Part shown: in pieces, positions 35,817 through 48,273 of the stretch | How positions within the stretch are numbered: position 1 is the first letter of the stretch | Layout of the letters: each line of letters opens with the position of its first letter | Assembly: GCA_030267565.1 (NCBI GenBank) | Contig: BRXU01000023.1 | Location: forward strand, 1,029,001 to 1,093,000 | DNA length: 64,000 nt | From: Pleodorina starrii | Lineage: Eukaryota; Chlorophyta; Chlorophyceae; Chlamydomonadales; Volvocaceae | Direction: 5' to 3' | The notes under the pieces: generated by a model | What the model saw: only the letters and a program-made list of their open reading frames with translations | Database searches by the model: none | Told to the model about the DNA's origin: nothing | Position numbers and translations under genes: made by a program

Positions 35817-38800
35817 GACAGATTGTATGTCTGGCGGGACAAGTCGGGTTAAAATCCGGTTATGCTGGAGATTTGAAGGACGCAGGCTTGCAAGTGAAGT
35901 TCGGTGCACGTGCTTGAAAGCAACGTCTCTTCATTTGAGCGCAACCCGCGCGACAGGTAGAAGACGATCGCCAAGAAGGCGATGCTTCGATGAGTAATGT
36001 TTAGGCCGTCATGTCTCAGTTAATTAAAGATTTCACAACCTAGCTGTAAATGCTGGATGTTCGCGTTTACGACAACCCCTGGTCTCGTTCGTAATGGCGC
36101 TTCATATTGCAGTTCTTTTGCATTGAAAATAAAATTAACCTCCTTTTGTGTTACTGTAGATTGGTTAGCATATCACCATGTATGTAGCCCAGTTTCAGTT
36201 TCGGCGATTTCGGATCTGGATCCGGTCCGTGGTTTGCCGCTTGCAGCGGTTAGGCGCTTGCACTACCGCTGTCACTAACCAGACGCGCAATCTTAATAAA
36301 TATTTATATTTTAATGCGTCAATAAACACCAGTCAACACTGCAACGCACAAAGAAAGGCAAAGCTGTATCATACAGGCATCTGGACAGGCCACGCGGGAC
36401 CCGAGGCGCACCAATCAATGCCGCGATCTCACAGAAACCCGCATAAGACTCATTTAATGTCATTACCAAATGCAATCCATGGGACCGTGAGAGAACTCCA
36501 GGCGCTCGGCGGTGCTTGGGTCATGAAGATGCCACCGGCCGCCGTGAAGTGAAGACGCCACCCGCAACAGGGCGCCCCAGCTTATAACCGCTTCACTGTT
36601 CTGCAAGACATATTCGGGGCTCAAGGCTCAGCGAATTCGGCCAAGACGCCCTCGAGGCACACGACCAACCGCAACCTGTCAAGCACCCTCTGCGCAACCG
36701 TTCACGGACACTTTGCAGCGCCACCCCAATCTCCTGCCCGCACCCCACAGCACCCCTTGTGGAGCCTGACCACAGGTGTCCACAATAGCTGCTGTGAGGC
36801 CGAGGCATACTCGTCATGCCAAATGAGCAGGATTTATCTGGATTTATCGGCATGACGGGGCCCACGCCACAACCACATTAATACAGGCCACGAGGCCAGC
36901 AACCTGCACTACTGACGGTTAATGCACGGTTACTAGTGCGTGACGTACCCTTATTGCGTGCAATACCTCGCGTTTGTGACGCACCGCAAGGCAGGTCAAC
37001 GGCAATGCAGGACGGAACACGCGAAGAAGTCCACAGTTGCGTGCTATGTGGAAAGCAAGGTCGCGGCTCGTGACGCACAACACCGAGGGTGGGCAGCTGT
37101 GGACAGCGCTACAGGGGCATGGCGGCGGGAGTTGCACTGTTGCCCTAGCGCCGCTAGGCCGTGCACCGGTCCTTACAACTGCCAGCGCGTTGGCGCATGG
37201 GTGGGTGGGAAGCTGGGAACATGGGTGGGAGGATGGGTGGCATGGGTGGGAGCCTGGAGCGCAGACAAGCAGGCGCAACGCTGCACCCGCCCTAGCCGAG
37301 CTTGACCCTCCCTCAGTTTGATTTATGGTACGGAACCAAGACTGGTCCTGATTAAGGAAACCCCGCTGTCCCAGTCTCTGAGATCTGAAAGATGCCAGAA
37401 AAGGTACTGTACAACCCGCACGGCCGCCGTATCGTGCCGTACTGTCGTATTTGGACGTGCAGGTCCTCGCGCTGAAGCCGGGCTGCGTGCACCGGGTAGT
37501 GGGTTGCGGGGGAGGGGGGCGAGCGAGCGCGCCACATCGTGTGTGAGCACTTGCGCTGCAGTCTGCCGTACTACTGATGTACGAGGGGCTGATATACGGC
37601 GCTCTGCGAGGCTTACTGCGCCTCGCGGAACGGGCTAGTCCGGCTCTCCGCATAGCCGCATTTCGAAGCGCGAGAAGTCGACTGGCGGCCGCGGCGGTGG
37701 CCGGGGTCGCGAGGCGGCGCCACCAACAAGCACCAACTGACGACGGAAGTCTGCGCGACCCGCGCCGACACTGCCGCCGACGCTGCCGCTGGGGGGCCCC
37801 CACTTGTCTCTCAGCATTTGTCTCTTAGCAACGGCACCAACTGGACGGCCTGGACCACCATACACGGTGCGCTATGCACTGGTGGGTCTTTAGGGTGGTC
37901 CCCATAGTAAAAGATGGTCCCCACAGTAAAAGACGGTTCGCTCGGTTACAGACGCGCGCGCGCGAGCGAGAACCGAGAAGGCTGGTTCGGCCGTCCCAGC
38001 GGCCGTCCTCGGCTCCCAGCTGCAATCGGAGACCGTGTCCGGCAGCATTCAGGCAGGGCGCTGCGCGCCCCAGCCCCACACCCACCAACATGACCTGCCC
38101 TGCCCTGCCCCTCAACCCGCAGCGCTCTCGCCGCCTGGGGCTCACCCCCTCCCTCTCTCTTCCTCCCACTCCCTCTCTCTTCCTCCCTCTCCCTCGCTTC
38201 CTTTCTGTCTTTTATTCTCTGAAGCTCGCTCTCCGCTCTACCTACCTGCCAGCACGCGCATGTCTAACGAGCCGTCTCGATCGGTGGAACCGGCCCCCGG
38301 CACATGGGCACATCGGCACGTCGCTGGGCCGCTGGCTCGACCCTCCTAATGGGGTTCTGCAGCCCTGCCGTGACGACCACAATCATCACAATCACGCGCG
38401 CAAAATCTCCTCCGTTGCTGCGTTATGAATGCCTATCAGGAAAATAAACAATCTGCATCTGCGGACCGACCTACGGCTGTGGTCTCCGTCATGCTTGCTG
38501 CAACTGCCCATAACACCCCGCCCCCCGGCCCTGCCCACGTACGACATACCGGCACGGCACCGCGCGCGCCCGAACACCGGACTCCAGAGACCGCTGCCTC
38601 CGGCGCGCGGCGCCCGTCCCCAGCCCTTTCCGCCCCCTCCCCCCCTCCACAAAATACACACACGTGTGCAACTGCGCTCGCATTTCATCCCACATAAGCC
38701 GCCTGGCACCGCCGAGTGCCTCCACTGCCCAGGCCCCCGCATCCACCTCGCTCGCACTCGCAACCTCTCGCCTTCGCAGCGGAAGCGTTGCGAATGCGTT

Positions 38801-40885
38801 GCACGTCCGTCCATGCCTTGCTCTGACTGTGTCCCGTGTCCCCTCCCCTGACTGACTCAGGCGCTGCCGCGTCACGCGCGCAACTAACCCGCACGCAACC
38901 CGCAGGAAGGCAAGGCAGTGCTGCCCCCTGCCCGCAGCGTCGCGCCCGACCTGATTCCCAGTCTCTCACCCGAGGCTGCCTCTATACAGATGCGGAGAGC
39001 CCCCACGGCTTCCCCACAGCAGCCAACCGCCTACCTGCCTGCCTACCTACACGCCTGCACGAACTCAATGCTGCCACCTGCTTGCGCCAGCACCTGCACA
39101 GCTCGCGTGCAGCCGCGCGCACGCGCCTGTTGCATCATCGGTCGAATCGCACGGTCTGTCTGTATGTCTGTATGTATGTCTGTCCGCTGGCACGCCTGCG
39201 CGTCCGCCCGGCGCCCTGCCGGCCTGGTGCCTGCCCGTATGGCCGGGCCTACACACATACGTACTGGAGCACAGCAGTCGACGCTATCAGAACCACGCCA
39301 CAGAACCACGCAACACAGAAAACAGGATCCCTGTCGGTTTGAACAGCGAATGGGGGATACTGATGCCTGGCAGCCCCTCCCACGATGGTTGTTCCGACCT
39401 CATCCACACCCCAGCCTCTCCGAAACTCCGAACAAAGAAAATAACACAGATAATGTCTCTCGTTCCATGTGTGGATGACATCTGTGCTCATGTCTCGTCG
39501 GCGGCCCCCCGGGCACATACCCCTCTCAGAGCAGTGGCGGCGCGATTGCGGCCCGAAACGCTCTCCATTGCCCCCCAAGCCCGGAAGAAGATTCCGGATG
39601 TCTGTCGCGCGAGGCGGCGGCGCGCGCCCGTTCGCCGCCGCAACGGTTTCGTTGCCGGCTCGCTGCCCGGCGTCCTACTGGGGGCGGAACCGCGACGACA
39701 ACGCGTTTTCTTTCCGGGCACTGTCCAGGAAGTCTCCGTAAACGGAAAAAGCCCGGACCGTCCAAGCCCAACACAACGAAATTAAACCTTGTTCGGCAAC
39801 TCTGCCTCCGAGATTACGTATGACCGGAAGGTGCGACTCAGCACGACACACAAAGACCTCCTCCGAAGGGACACAAACTGCCTTGACAAAGAATAACCTT
39901 TCTTCTCGTTTTTCTTCTTCTCCATCTTCTCCTGCTTCTTCTCATACAACCTGCCAACGAGTCTGACAACAGACCTGTCCTGTCATGTACCAAAAGCGTA
40001 TGTGTGCACTGCAAGAGCTTGTGTCAGACCTGCAGGCTTGTGCGAACGCACCACCGCACACTTTCGCGCCCGCTGATCTGATCCTTCTCCGCATTTTCTC
40101 GCTGGGCGCGCTCTGATGGCCGGGCCCTGTCCTGCCCATCGGCCAGCCAACCTCGCACCACGCCCCAACAGCCCAGGTGCCGATCGACCGAACAACGCGC
40201 CCAAGCTCGCGACTCCCACCATCGCCACCACCACCGCCGTGGAATGGATGAGCAACGGCTGCTCGCCGGATCCGACACACGCGCACTCCGTACCGAAATG
40301 CGCATACACACCTGCACATCACACGCGTGCACGCTCGCGACAGGCAGCGCCTACCCACCTGCCTCCTCCTCGCATGCCAACCCACGCACCCTCACCCCCT
40401 CCCCGACACTCACCCACCCCAACCTGCCATCTGCGGCGCTCTCCTCGTCAGCGCGGAAACGGAAACGGAAACGGAAACGCAAACGGAAATTAACAAACAA
40501 TGCAAGAGACGCAGTGCTCTCCCTCCCCAAAATTCAGTGCTGCGATGATCAAGGTAGCTTATCTTGCATTGCAGGCATTGCAAGGCCACCCCCGTCGTTC
40601 CATGTTGAGCTCGTACGTTCGTTCTTCCCCGGCTGCTTCGTTGCCACAGCCGCCCTGGATTGGGTTCAGCAGGCAGGCAGGCAGGCATGCAGGCCGTGCC
40701 GAGTCCGGACCTGGACCCGCCCCGCCTACAGCCTACAGCAGCCCTGTTATTCCTCTGTTCCTTAGGAGGCCCGTATCCAACCTTCCGCTCGGTACCCTCC
40801 CTGCTCCCTGACCTCATGTGCAAGCCACATCCCGATCCCCCCAGCTTCTGTCCGGCTGCGCCGGCGTATTAGAAGCCTTGGGCTT
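35817..40885. other. Spacer between M11 paralogues 4 and 5
   Basis: 5 kb without a supportable gene. The first 500 bases upstream of paralogue 4 (35817-36350) are AT-rich, as expected for a promoter. Long open frames at 36919-37803 and 37874-38428 lack recognisable domains. Confidence 0.55.
40454..40491. repeat. Six-base ggaaac tandem repeat
   Basis: Six units of ggaaac with one variant (gcaaac), in the spacer below paralogue 5. Confidence 0.9.
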
Positions 40886-43800
40886 TTACTTCCTGGAATT
40901 CTTGGGCGCCTTCGGCTTCTTGGGCCGCCGCGGCGGCGGCGGCGGATCGGGTGTGGAGTCGGGAGGGTATTCGATTATCGACTGGGCCGGGAGAAGCGGC
41001 GGCGGGGGCATCGAAGGAGAAGGCGGCGGGGGCTCGGGTGGCGGCGGCGACGGCGGCGGCGGGGAGGGTGGCGGCGGGGATGGCGGCGGCGGGGATGGCG
41101 GCGGCGGGGAAGGCGGCGGGGGCCCAGGTGGGGGCGGGGATGGCGGCGGCGGAGGAGGAGGAGGAGAAGGAAGGGGTGACGGCGGCGGCGGCGGCGGTGA
41201 CCGCGAGGGCGGTCTTGGCTGGTCGGGTGCGTTGGGAGCTGCGGTGCTTTGGACGACCCTGGGAGGGCTCCCAAGCGAACCGGACCATATCGAAAACCAG
41301 CCGCCGAAACCGGCCTTTGGTGGCGGTCGCGGCGGTCGTGGCATGAAGGTCCAGGGAGGGGGAGGCGAAGGTGGCGGCGGTGGGGGGCTGCGAAGAAGCG
41401 GCGGCGGTCTCGGGGATCTTAAGAACACGAGGGGCGGCGGCGGCGGCGGCGGCAGTGTCTTCGGCGGCGGCGGCGGTGGTGTCGCCGGCGGTGGCGGCGG
41501 TCTGCGCGGCGGCGATGGTGACCGTCGGAAGGGCGGTGGCGGCCTGGAGCGTCTCTTCGCAGCTGGCGGCGGCGGCGGCGGCGAGGAGTCGGGTGGTGGC
41601 GGCGGCGGTGCTCTGGACGGCGGTGGTGGTCTGGGCGGCGGTGGCGGCGGCGGGCTGGGTGGCGGTGGCGGCGGCGGGCTGGGTGGCGGTGGCGGCGGCG
41701 GGGCGGCGGCGGCGGGCTGGGCGGCGGGGGCGGCGGCGGGGGGGGAGGCGGCGGGGTGGGCGGCGGCGGCCGCGGTGGCGGCGGCGTGGGGGGCGGTGAC
41801 CGCCGCGGCGGTCGGTTCGGCGGCGGCGGGGGACTGGGCGGCGGCGGGGGCGGCGGGCTGGGTGGCGGCGGCGGCGGGCTGGGCGGCGGTGGCGGCGGGC
41901 TGGGCGGCGGGGGCCGCGGCGGCGGCAGCCGCGGGGGCGACCTGGCAATGCTGCCCGCCGCGCTGCGCGGCGGCGGCCTGGGGGGCGGCGGCGGCGGCGG
42001 GACGTTGACGGGACGCTCCGTCGCCGCGACGATAGGCGCCCGGCCGTCGCAGTCGTCGTCTTGCTCATCGGCCAGGCCGTCGCAGTCGTCATCGAGGCCG
42101 TCGCCGCAGATCTGCTCCGTCGCCGCGCCGCGGCGGCACAACGTCACGGCGGCGCCCCTCCTGTCGTCCCAATCCGCGAAGCTCACGACCACGCCGCTGC
42201 GCGAGTCAGCGAAGCTGTCGCCCGCTTCCACGTCCGCCAGGAGTACGGTACGGACGTACGTGTTGGTTGCCGTACCGTTAAAGCTGTGCACCACGACGAA
42301 CGGCTGGCCGTTCTGGTAGGAAAAATACGGCAGTTCGTACGGTGCCGTATTTATCCGTGCCGCGATGTACAGCTTCATGTCCCCGGGCATGGAACTGAGA
42401 TCTACCATTACGTAACTGCGCTGGGAACTGAGCTGCGGAGGGATGGTGAGCGCGACCTTGGATCCAGCGGCGGGCAGATCCGAATCGGTGAATTGGCGGA
42501 AGGGCTGGCCCCATCCCAGCTGCGGATCAGGGGAATCGAACCCGGGATGGGTTGGATCGTGAAGGGTATAACATATGGCTGAACTCCGGGATCCAGCCAG
42601 TACCGTATCAGAGTGTCAGCTCGGCAGCAAGACAGGAGCGCGCGAATCGGCGCCAACGTTACATGCATTGCCGACCCGACCCGACCCTGCGGCTCATGCT
42701 GCTGCAGGCTCCATGTCCCACCCGAGCACAATGCCCCGCACCCAGCGACCCAGCACCCGAGCCCGCCTTCCGCCCTCCCCGCCGTGCATCTCCCGCCCGG
42801 AACCACTTGTCGTACTGCCGTACCTGCCACATGTGCGGCGCGTTGAGGCAGCGGATGCCCTGGCCGCCCGTGGCGCCCATGGGACACGTGTGGTCGCACT
42901 GGTCGTACAGATCACAGCCGCCGGGGATATCCGCGTGCGCCATGCCCAGCGTGTGGCCCACCTCGTGAAACAAGATCTCCACGCTGCCGAAACTGTCGCC
43001 GGACCACCAGATAAGGCCCGTGCCCCAGCTGTTTCCGCCCACCTTGTATGACTTCAACCAGGGCCCTATTGAGGCAGAGCCGGAGATGCCATTGCAGCCT
43101 GCGGGGAGGGCGGCCCGGAGAGAGCGAATGAGGCCATTGCACGCAGCAGCAGCAGCAGCAGCAGCAGCAGCGGCACCCATCCGCGCGCCCACCACACAAA
43201 CACACACACACACAAACCCGCGCCAGAACCCACATCCCAGTCCTCTCCTTCCAGAGCACCCAGGCATTCACCATGCCACCATGCAGTACACGTCGTATGC
43301 ATACGACATTGCACGACGGCTCTTACCGTCGTACTTGGCCAGGTAGCCCTGCGGGAACAGGATCACTTTGTGGTGGTAGTCCGTAGCTTCGACGCCGTAC
43401 TGGGCAGCCGCGACGCTGTCCAGATAGTACTGCCATTTGAGCATGTTGTCATTGTTGCAGGAGCGGGTATCGAAGCGGTTACCCGAGGGGAAGGTGAAGG
43501 GCAGCGAAAGCTGGCCGGTGCAGGGAATCTCGAGCGGCCCCAGGACCTTGACCTGCGACTCGTCGTACAGCCCAACCTGGCCGTACGAGCAGGTGTCGTA
43601 GTAGCCCTTCATGGTACGGCCCGCCACGATACCGCTGCCGTTGAAGAAGTGCCCCACCGCCTGCGGCGTTGGCAGAGGAGGGGGTCCAGGGAGGGGGGGG
43701 GCATTGCGTTGGCAAGGGAGTAAGTAAGAGGAGACGGAACGGCAGCGATGGGACGGGGTCCGGGGCGGGGTCCTGGGGGGCGTTACATACGTGCCATGCG

Positions 43801-45599
43801 AAGTTAGTAATGGCTGGCGCCACCAGGTGAACCCGGGTGGGTGGGGGGCAGGACGTTTCAGCGACGGTGCCAGTCGGGTCGGCACGGCGCGTGCTGCGCG
43901 GCACCGCCGTGCACACCACAGCCGGGGGCAACGGCTTGGTGCCAGTCCTAGCTGGTCTCGACTGCCGCGTCACCGCTCAGTCGCATGGTTGGCCGTTGGC
44001 CGCATACACGCATCATCGGGTATAGCCACGTGGCGCCTGAGTGGCGGGGAGGCAGCCGAGACCTGCACCGCCGCCGCATGGCGTGGTGATTCACCGAAGA
44101 TCGGAGAGCGCGGGGCGCGACCGATCATCGCTTCTCTAATCCATTTGGCAGCCCGAGGCTGCGTGCGCGGGCGTCAGCGCGCTACCGGTTGCAGCGGCTT
44201 GGACGATGCAAGAAGACGAGGGCGCTGCTTTGCGTCATCTCGATAAGGACTGGACTTAAAGGAGCCAGCCACCACCTCTAGGAAGTCCTGGTGGCCATGG
44301 ACGATGCTGACCGCCGCGGCCATGGACCGACCCCCACCCTACGCGGCCGGTCTTCCCCGTCACGGCCAAGGCCACGTGGACAGACAGGGCCGTGCAGAAA
44401 GCCCCAAGCGATGGCAGCGGCGATGGCCGCTGCCTGACCGCCACCGCACCCCTCCGGAGCGCACGCAGACCCCACGCAGTGAAGCAGCTGGGAGCTGGTC
44501 CGGGACTCGCAGCTGGACTGAACGCGGTGCTGAACGCGGCGCTGAATGCGGCGCTGAACGCGGCGCTGAATGCGGCGCTGAACGCGGCGCGCTGGCGCCA
44601 CCGACCCGACCTCGCCCGGATTTCACCCCCCGCCCCGCCCCTCGGAAGGGAGATGCGGCTGCTGTTACTGGGGACTGCTTGTTGGACTGCATTCGCGAAG
44701 GCTGGCCTGGCCTGGTCGGGGCCGTGTGCACCTTTGCGTCGGCCAGCTTCCTCCTTTGTCGCCTGCCCCTCGCGACTTTGCTCGCCGTGTCTGCGCCGGG
44801 CCTACGAGCGAGGTTGACGGGTCATCCGGTCTCCGGCGTTCGCTCTCCTGAGCGGCGGGGGAGCCGCGCGCCGTGTTTCCCCGGAGTGGTGGCTGGGCTG
44901 TGCTCCCTGCCCCGCCCTCCCGGGCAGCAGCGGCGCGCCATATTCCCCGCCCGGTCCCTTGCTTGGCAGCGGCGGGGCCGCATGCCCCTGCCCTGCCCTG
45001 CCCTGCTCCGCCCTCCCGAGCGTTGAAGGGGCGAGCTGCACTCACTTCAATCGTGGCGGAGGGTGGACCTGGGTATCCACACAGCGTGACGATGTACAGG
45101 AGGAACGTGGGCCGGGTGGGCCCGGTGATGGTATTGCCGAAGAGCTCGCGCCTGAGCTGCTGCGTCTGCCGCGGTGCCGAGCAGGAGTACATGATCCCGT
45201 CGGCGATCCGCGTATAGCTGACGGCAACGTGCGAGTTGGGCGCGAAGTGCTCAACCGCCAACCCGTCGCAGAACTGCACGCGGTACATGCTGCCTGCCTC
45301 CGTGGTGAAGTAATACGTTGCCTCGTCCCCGCTGGGGCGGGATGACATGATGATCATAAAAGTACCTGTTGAAGCAGGTTGTGCACGCCTTAGCCAATAA
45401 CGGACGAGTCTGTTGGCAGAGCGTGAGCGGGCAGCCCATCCGCGGGCCCTGGCCAGAACCTACCCGTCGCTGTTCCCGGTTCATCGCTGTCAGGTACTTG
45501 AGTGAAACCGGTAGAGAACAGTAAACAGAGTGTCATAATCCATATCGTCAAGGTACGCCGGGCTGGCCGACACCCTCTTTGTAGCTCGAAAGTGGACAT
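40886..45599 (-). CDS. Gametolysin-like M11 metalloproteinase with apparent frameshift in the proline-rich tail (paralogue 5)
   Basis: Exons: 45464-45599, 45046-45365, 43327-43660, 42824-43098, then exon 5 from 42519 leftwards. Leader, [10 protein letters not shown], zinc site [11 protein letters not shown] (about 308-318), CPMGATGG and [20 protein letters not shown] are all present and in frame, so the catalytic part looks intact. The proline-rich tail begins normally. Near 41700 the frame changes from PPPP to an Arg/His-rich reading (RRRHRHPARR) that stops at 41419 (721 residues in total). A second minus-strand frame is proline-rich and open from the same point to a stop at 40886, ending PKKPKAPKNSRK. 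The simplest reading is a one-base length error or mutation in a short G run (plus strand, about 41698-41701). The alternative is a truly truncated tail. The lower coordinate given here assumes the proline frame is the original one. In-frame Met codons at 45719 and 45536 are other possible starts. Confidence 0.85.
44519..44591. repeat. 12-bp tandem repeat in intron 2 of M11 paralogue 5
   Basis: Six units of gaacgcggcgct, alternating with the gaatgcggcgct variant. It lies wholly within the 1.4-kb intron 43661-45045. Confidence 0.9.
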
Positions 45600-48273
45600 C
45601 AGCAAAAATCGACGGTGCGCGGATCTCGCGCGATGACCGCGAGATTCAAGCCTCCATATGCGTCCGATATACTTCCAGCACCTGCACGCAGTAATATGGG
45701 CGGCCCGGATGAAGCTCATCGGCCGCCGTTCAAATGATCGAACTATGGCCAGCCAATACTCATTGGCCTAGCACATTAAGGGATATGCGTAGCTTCATCC
45801 ACTCGATATATGATGGCATCTTAAACATACGGGCCCAACCATACTGCTTCAAGTTGCGTACCTTGGGGAAGGTCATCAAACACGCAAAGCAAGAACGGAG
45901 CGACCGTGACGACTTAAGTGGCGACAAGATCTCATCTTGTGGTTCTTCTTTTGCACACTACCCTTGACGCAGAATTTCACTAAAGTGCACGGCGAGTTAC
46001 GGAGGGACGCCCACCCACAAGATGTCTGCCTTCGCAAAATAATAACTCCGTTACATCCGTTGCATTCATTGAGGGATACATTACGTTGGGGCGTATCGAG
46101 TTACCTAATTGGTACAGGCGACGACCAGCGCGTTCTCCGGATCCGGAACTTGGTTCCGTGGGACCTGCCCACTCAACTTCTGTCCGACCAGCTCAATAAA
46201 CGACGCTCTGTCAGGGTTTTGGGGCGTTACGTGAGGTGTTACGCTGCATACAGGCGTCGGGGTGCGGGGCCCTTAGCGCTACGTCGGCCAACACAGCCTT
46301 AGTGCATGCCTTCGACGGAGCTGCAGATAAACATCGTAAATGGTTTCCAAATAGCGACAATGAGCCTTTCTAACCTTACAAAGAAGGTAAGTCGTCTGTC
46401 TGAGGCGGATTCGTACTCCTGTGGACATACTGTGTCCGTGTATGCGATGCCTACGCCGCCTTTTGCTGCCTGATCTGGATCAGCGGTCGCCTTTTCAAGA
46501 AGGTAAAATACGTATTTCTTTTATTTATGTGTAACTGAAAATGCCTAGTCCGCGCCAGGATGCGGCCGAAACGGCTTCGACGGAAACGATGGCAAGTCGA
46601 AAAAGGGGCGGCCGGGCAATCCACGGGCGGCCCAACCCGCCCAAGCACTGGCATCAGTAACGCCAACATAATCATAAGTCTATATTTTGGCTGTTTTTTT
46701 GACACTTTGCCTGTAAAGCACTGGGATGGGGGCTCGCCTATTCGTGCATTTCGTAACCTTCCGGTCACGTACGCCGCACCCTCTCAGGGCCCCAAAGCCA
46801 CACCGGAACCCAAATCATGCCAACGCCGAGATGAACGCCGTCCACTTGCATGAAACGATGCCTTGCACTTGCCGGTGGAGTCAAAGATACCCCGCTGCTG
46901 TTTCAAAGGAAGAATCCAAGCCGACCCTGAACGGACCACAATTTGCGACCCCCCAGGATCTGGAGTCCACCCTCATGACAACATACCGAAATGCCTGCTA
47001 CTTCTCAAGCCAACATCCCAACACACATAATGTGTGTCAAGTCCTGCATCCGGCCGCCACGCTGCTCAGCGCGCCACGCCGCTCACAGCAGCCAGCCTCT
47101 CGCGCGGTGCGCCCTCTCGACCCCACATCGCCGTGGACGCGCCTGCCACTCTGACAGATCAGATCACATGCGGCATCTTTTGGAGAGGTCCAAACTCGTA
47201 ATTAAACCAACTCATACAGAAAACACTAAACATCACGCAGAAATCGCGCCGGCTCGCGTTCCTGCCTGGCCGTCCCAGAGCTTGCGTCATGTACACGTAT
47301 TTACACAAAACGTCTACATGACAGCTGGTGGGCTTTGTTGTGGTTGTTACCGTGGGCTTCGGACTCGGGACTGTGGGCGAATACGCTACCGGTATACCCC
47401 CTGAATTCACCCTCGCATTCGCCCCCTCGATCACCTCGCTGCGGTTTCTTTTTCCTTTAACCCCAACTCCCGAAGGCCTTCAGTAATCCCCTGCAGAGAG
47501 AGACTTCCCCCCTCCCTTCCCTTCCCTTCCCGCGGACACTGCGCCGCAGCCAACCCCGGCGCCCGCCCGGGTTGCACGGTGGCGGCGCGATGGCGGCGGC
47601 TGGAGAGGTCGAAAACGTGCAGGAAAGGCCTGACGGGAGTGACGGCCTCAGCACGATTCATCGTCACATGGCAGTGCTTGCTTGCATTGCGGCGCCTAGG
47701 GGTCTGCTACGGGTCGGCCATTCTCTAGGGCCGCGTGCGGCACAAGGCCTAAAGATGAGGCGAATAAGCGCGGGACTTCGGAGCGGGTGCGCACCCGTGC
47801 GATGGCTTGGCCCTGAGTTGGTTCGGGATGGCATGCGAGCGCCGTGCGGCCATCATCCTGTCAGCAATATCGGGTGACAGCTAGGCTCACGGCGACCTCA
47901 AACGGCCTCACCTATCCAACCGCGCCGCCCCATGGGTCGCGCTCGAAGCTCCTTAGACGTGGGCCCGGCAATGCGCGCAGGGCATCTTACATGTACGGCA
48001 GCCGTCGTGCCGCCAACCCTCATCAGTTAGTCGTCTTGCGCACACGGTCGTTCTGCGGCGGATACAATTTACCCATCTAGGCCCTCTATTATAGCAACGC
48101 TGGGGCAGGAAATCGTGTTGATCGTCGTCTTCAGTCACGCTTGAGCTTTGTGTGGCAACACCTTGGGCTTGTCCGCAACGGAGAATGCCGGCAAGTGGCG
48201 GCGATAAAGGCATTTTAATATAATCGTCATTATATTTTGACACTAAGATTTGGCAATGACACTGGCTTGACAG
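45600..48273. other. Divergent spacer between M11 paralogue 5 and the CZIB-like gene
   Basis: Holds the promoter of paralogue 5 (leftward) and, near its right end, the promoter and missing first exon of the CZIB-like gene (rightward). No single ATG-donor pair in phase 0 stands out, so the exon was not placed. Confidence 0.55.

Noticed and set aside
42533..42552. GGTTCGATTCC-like T-arm in intron 4 of paralogue 5 (minus sense)
   Set aside because: No other tRNA parts nearby; it is part of the intron end shared with paralogue 4.
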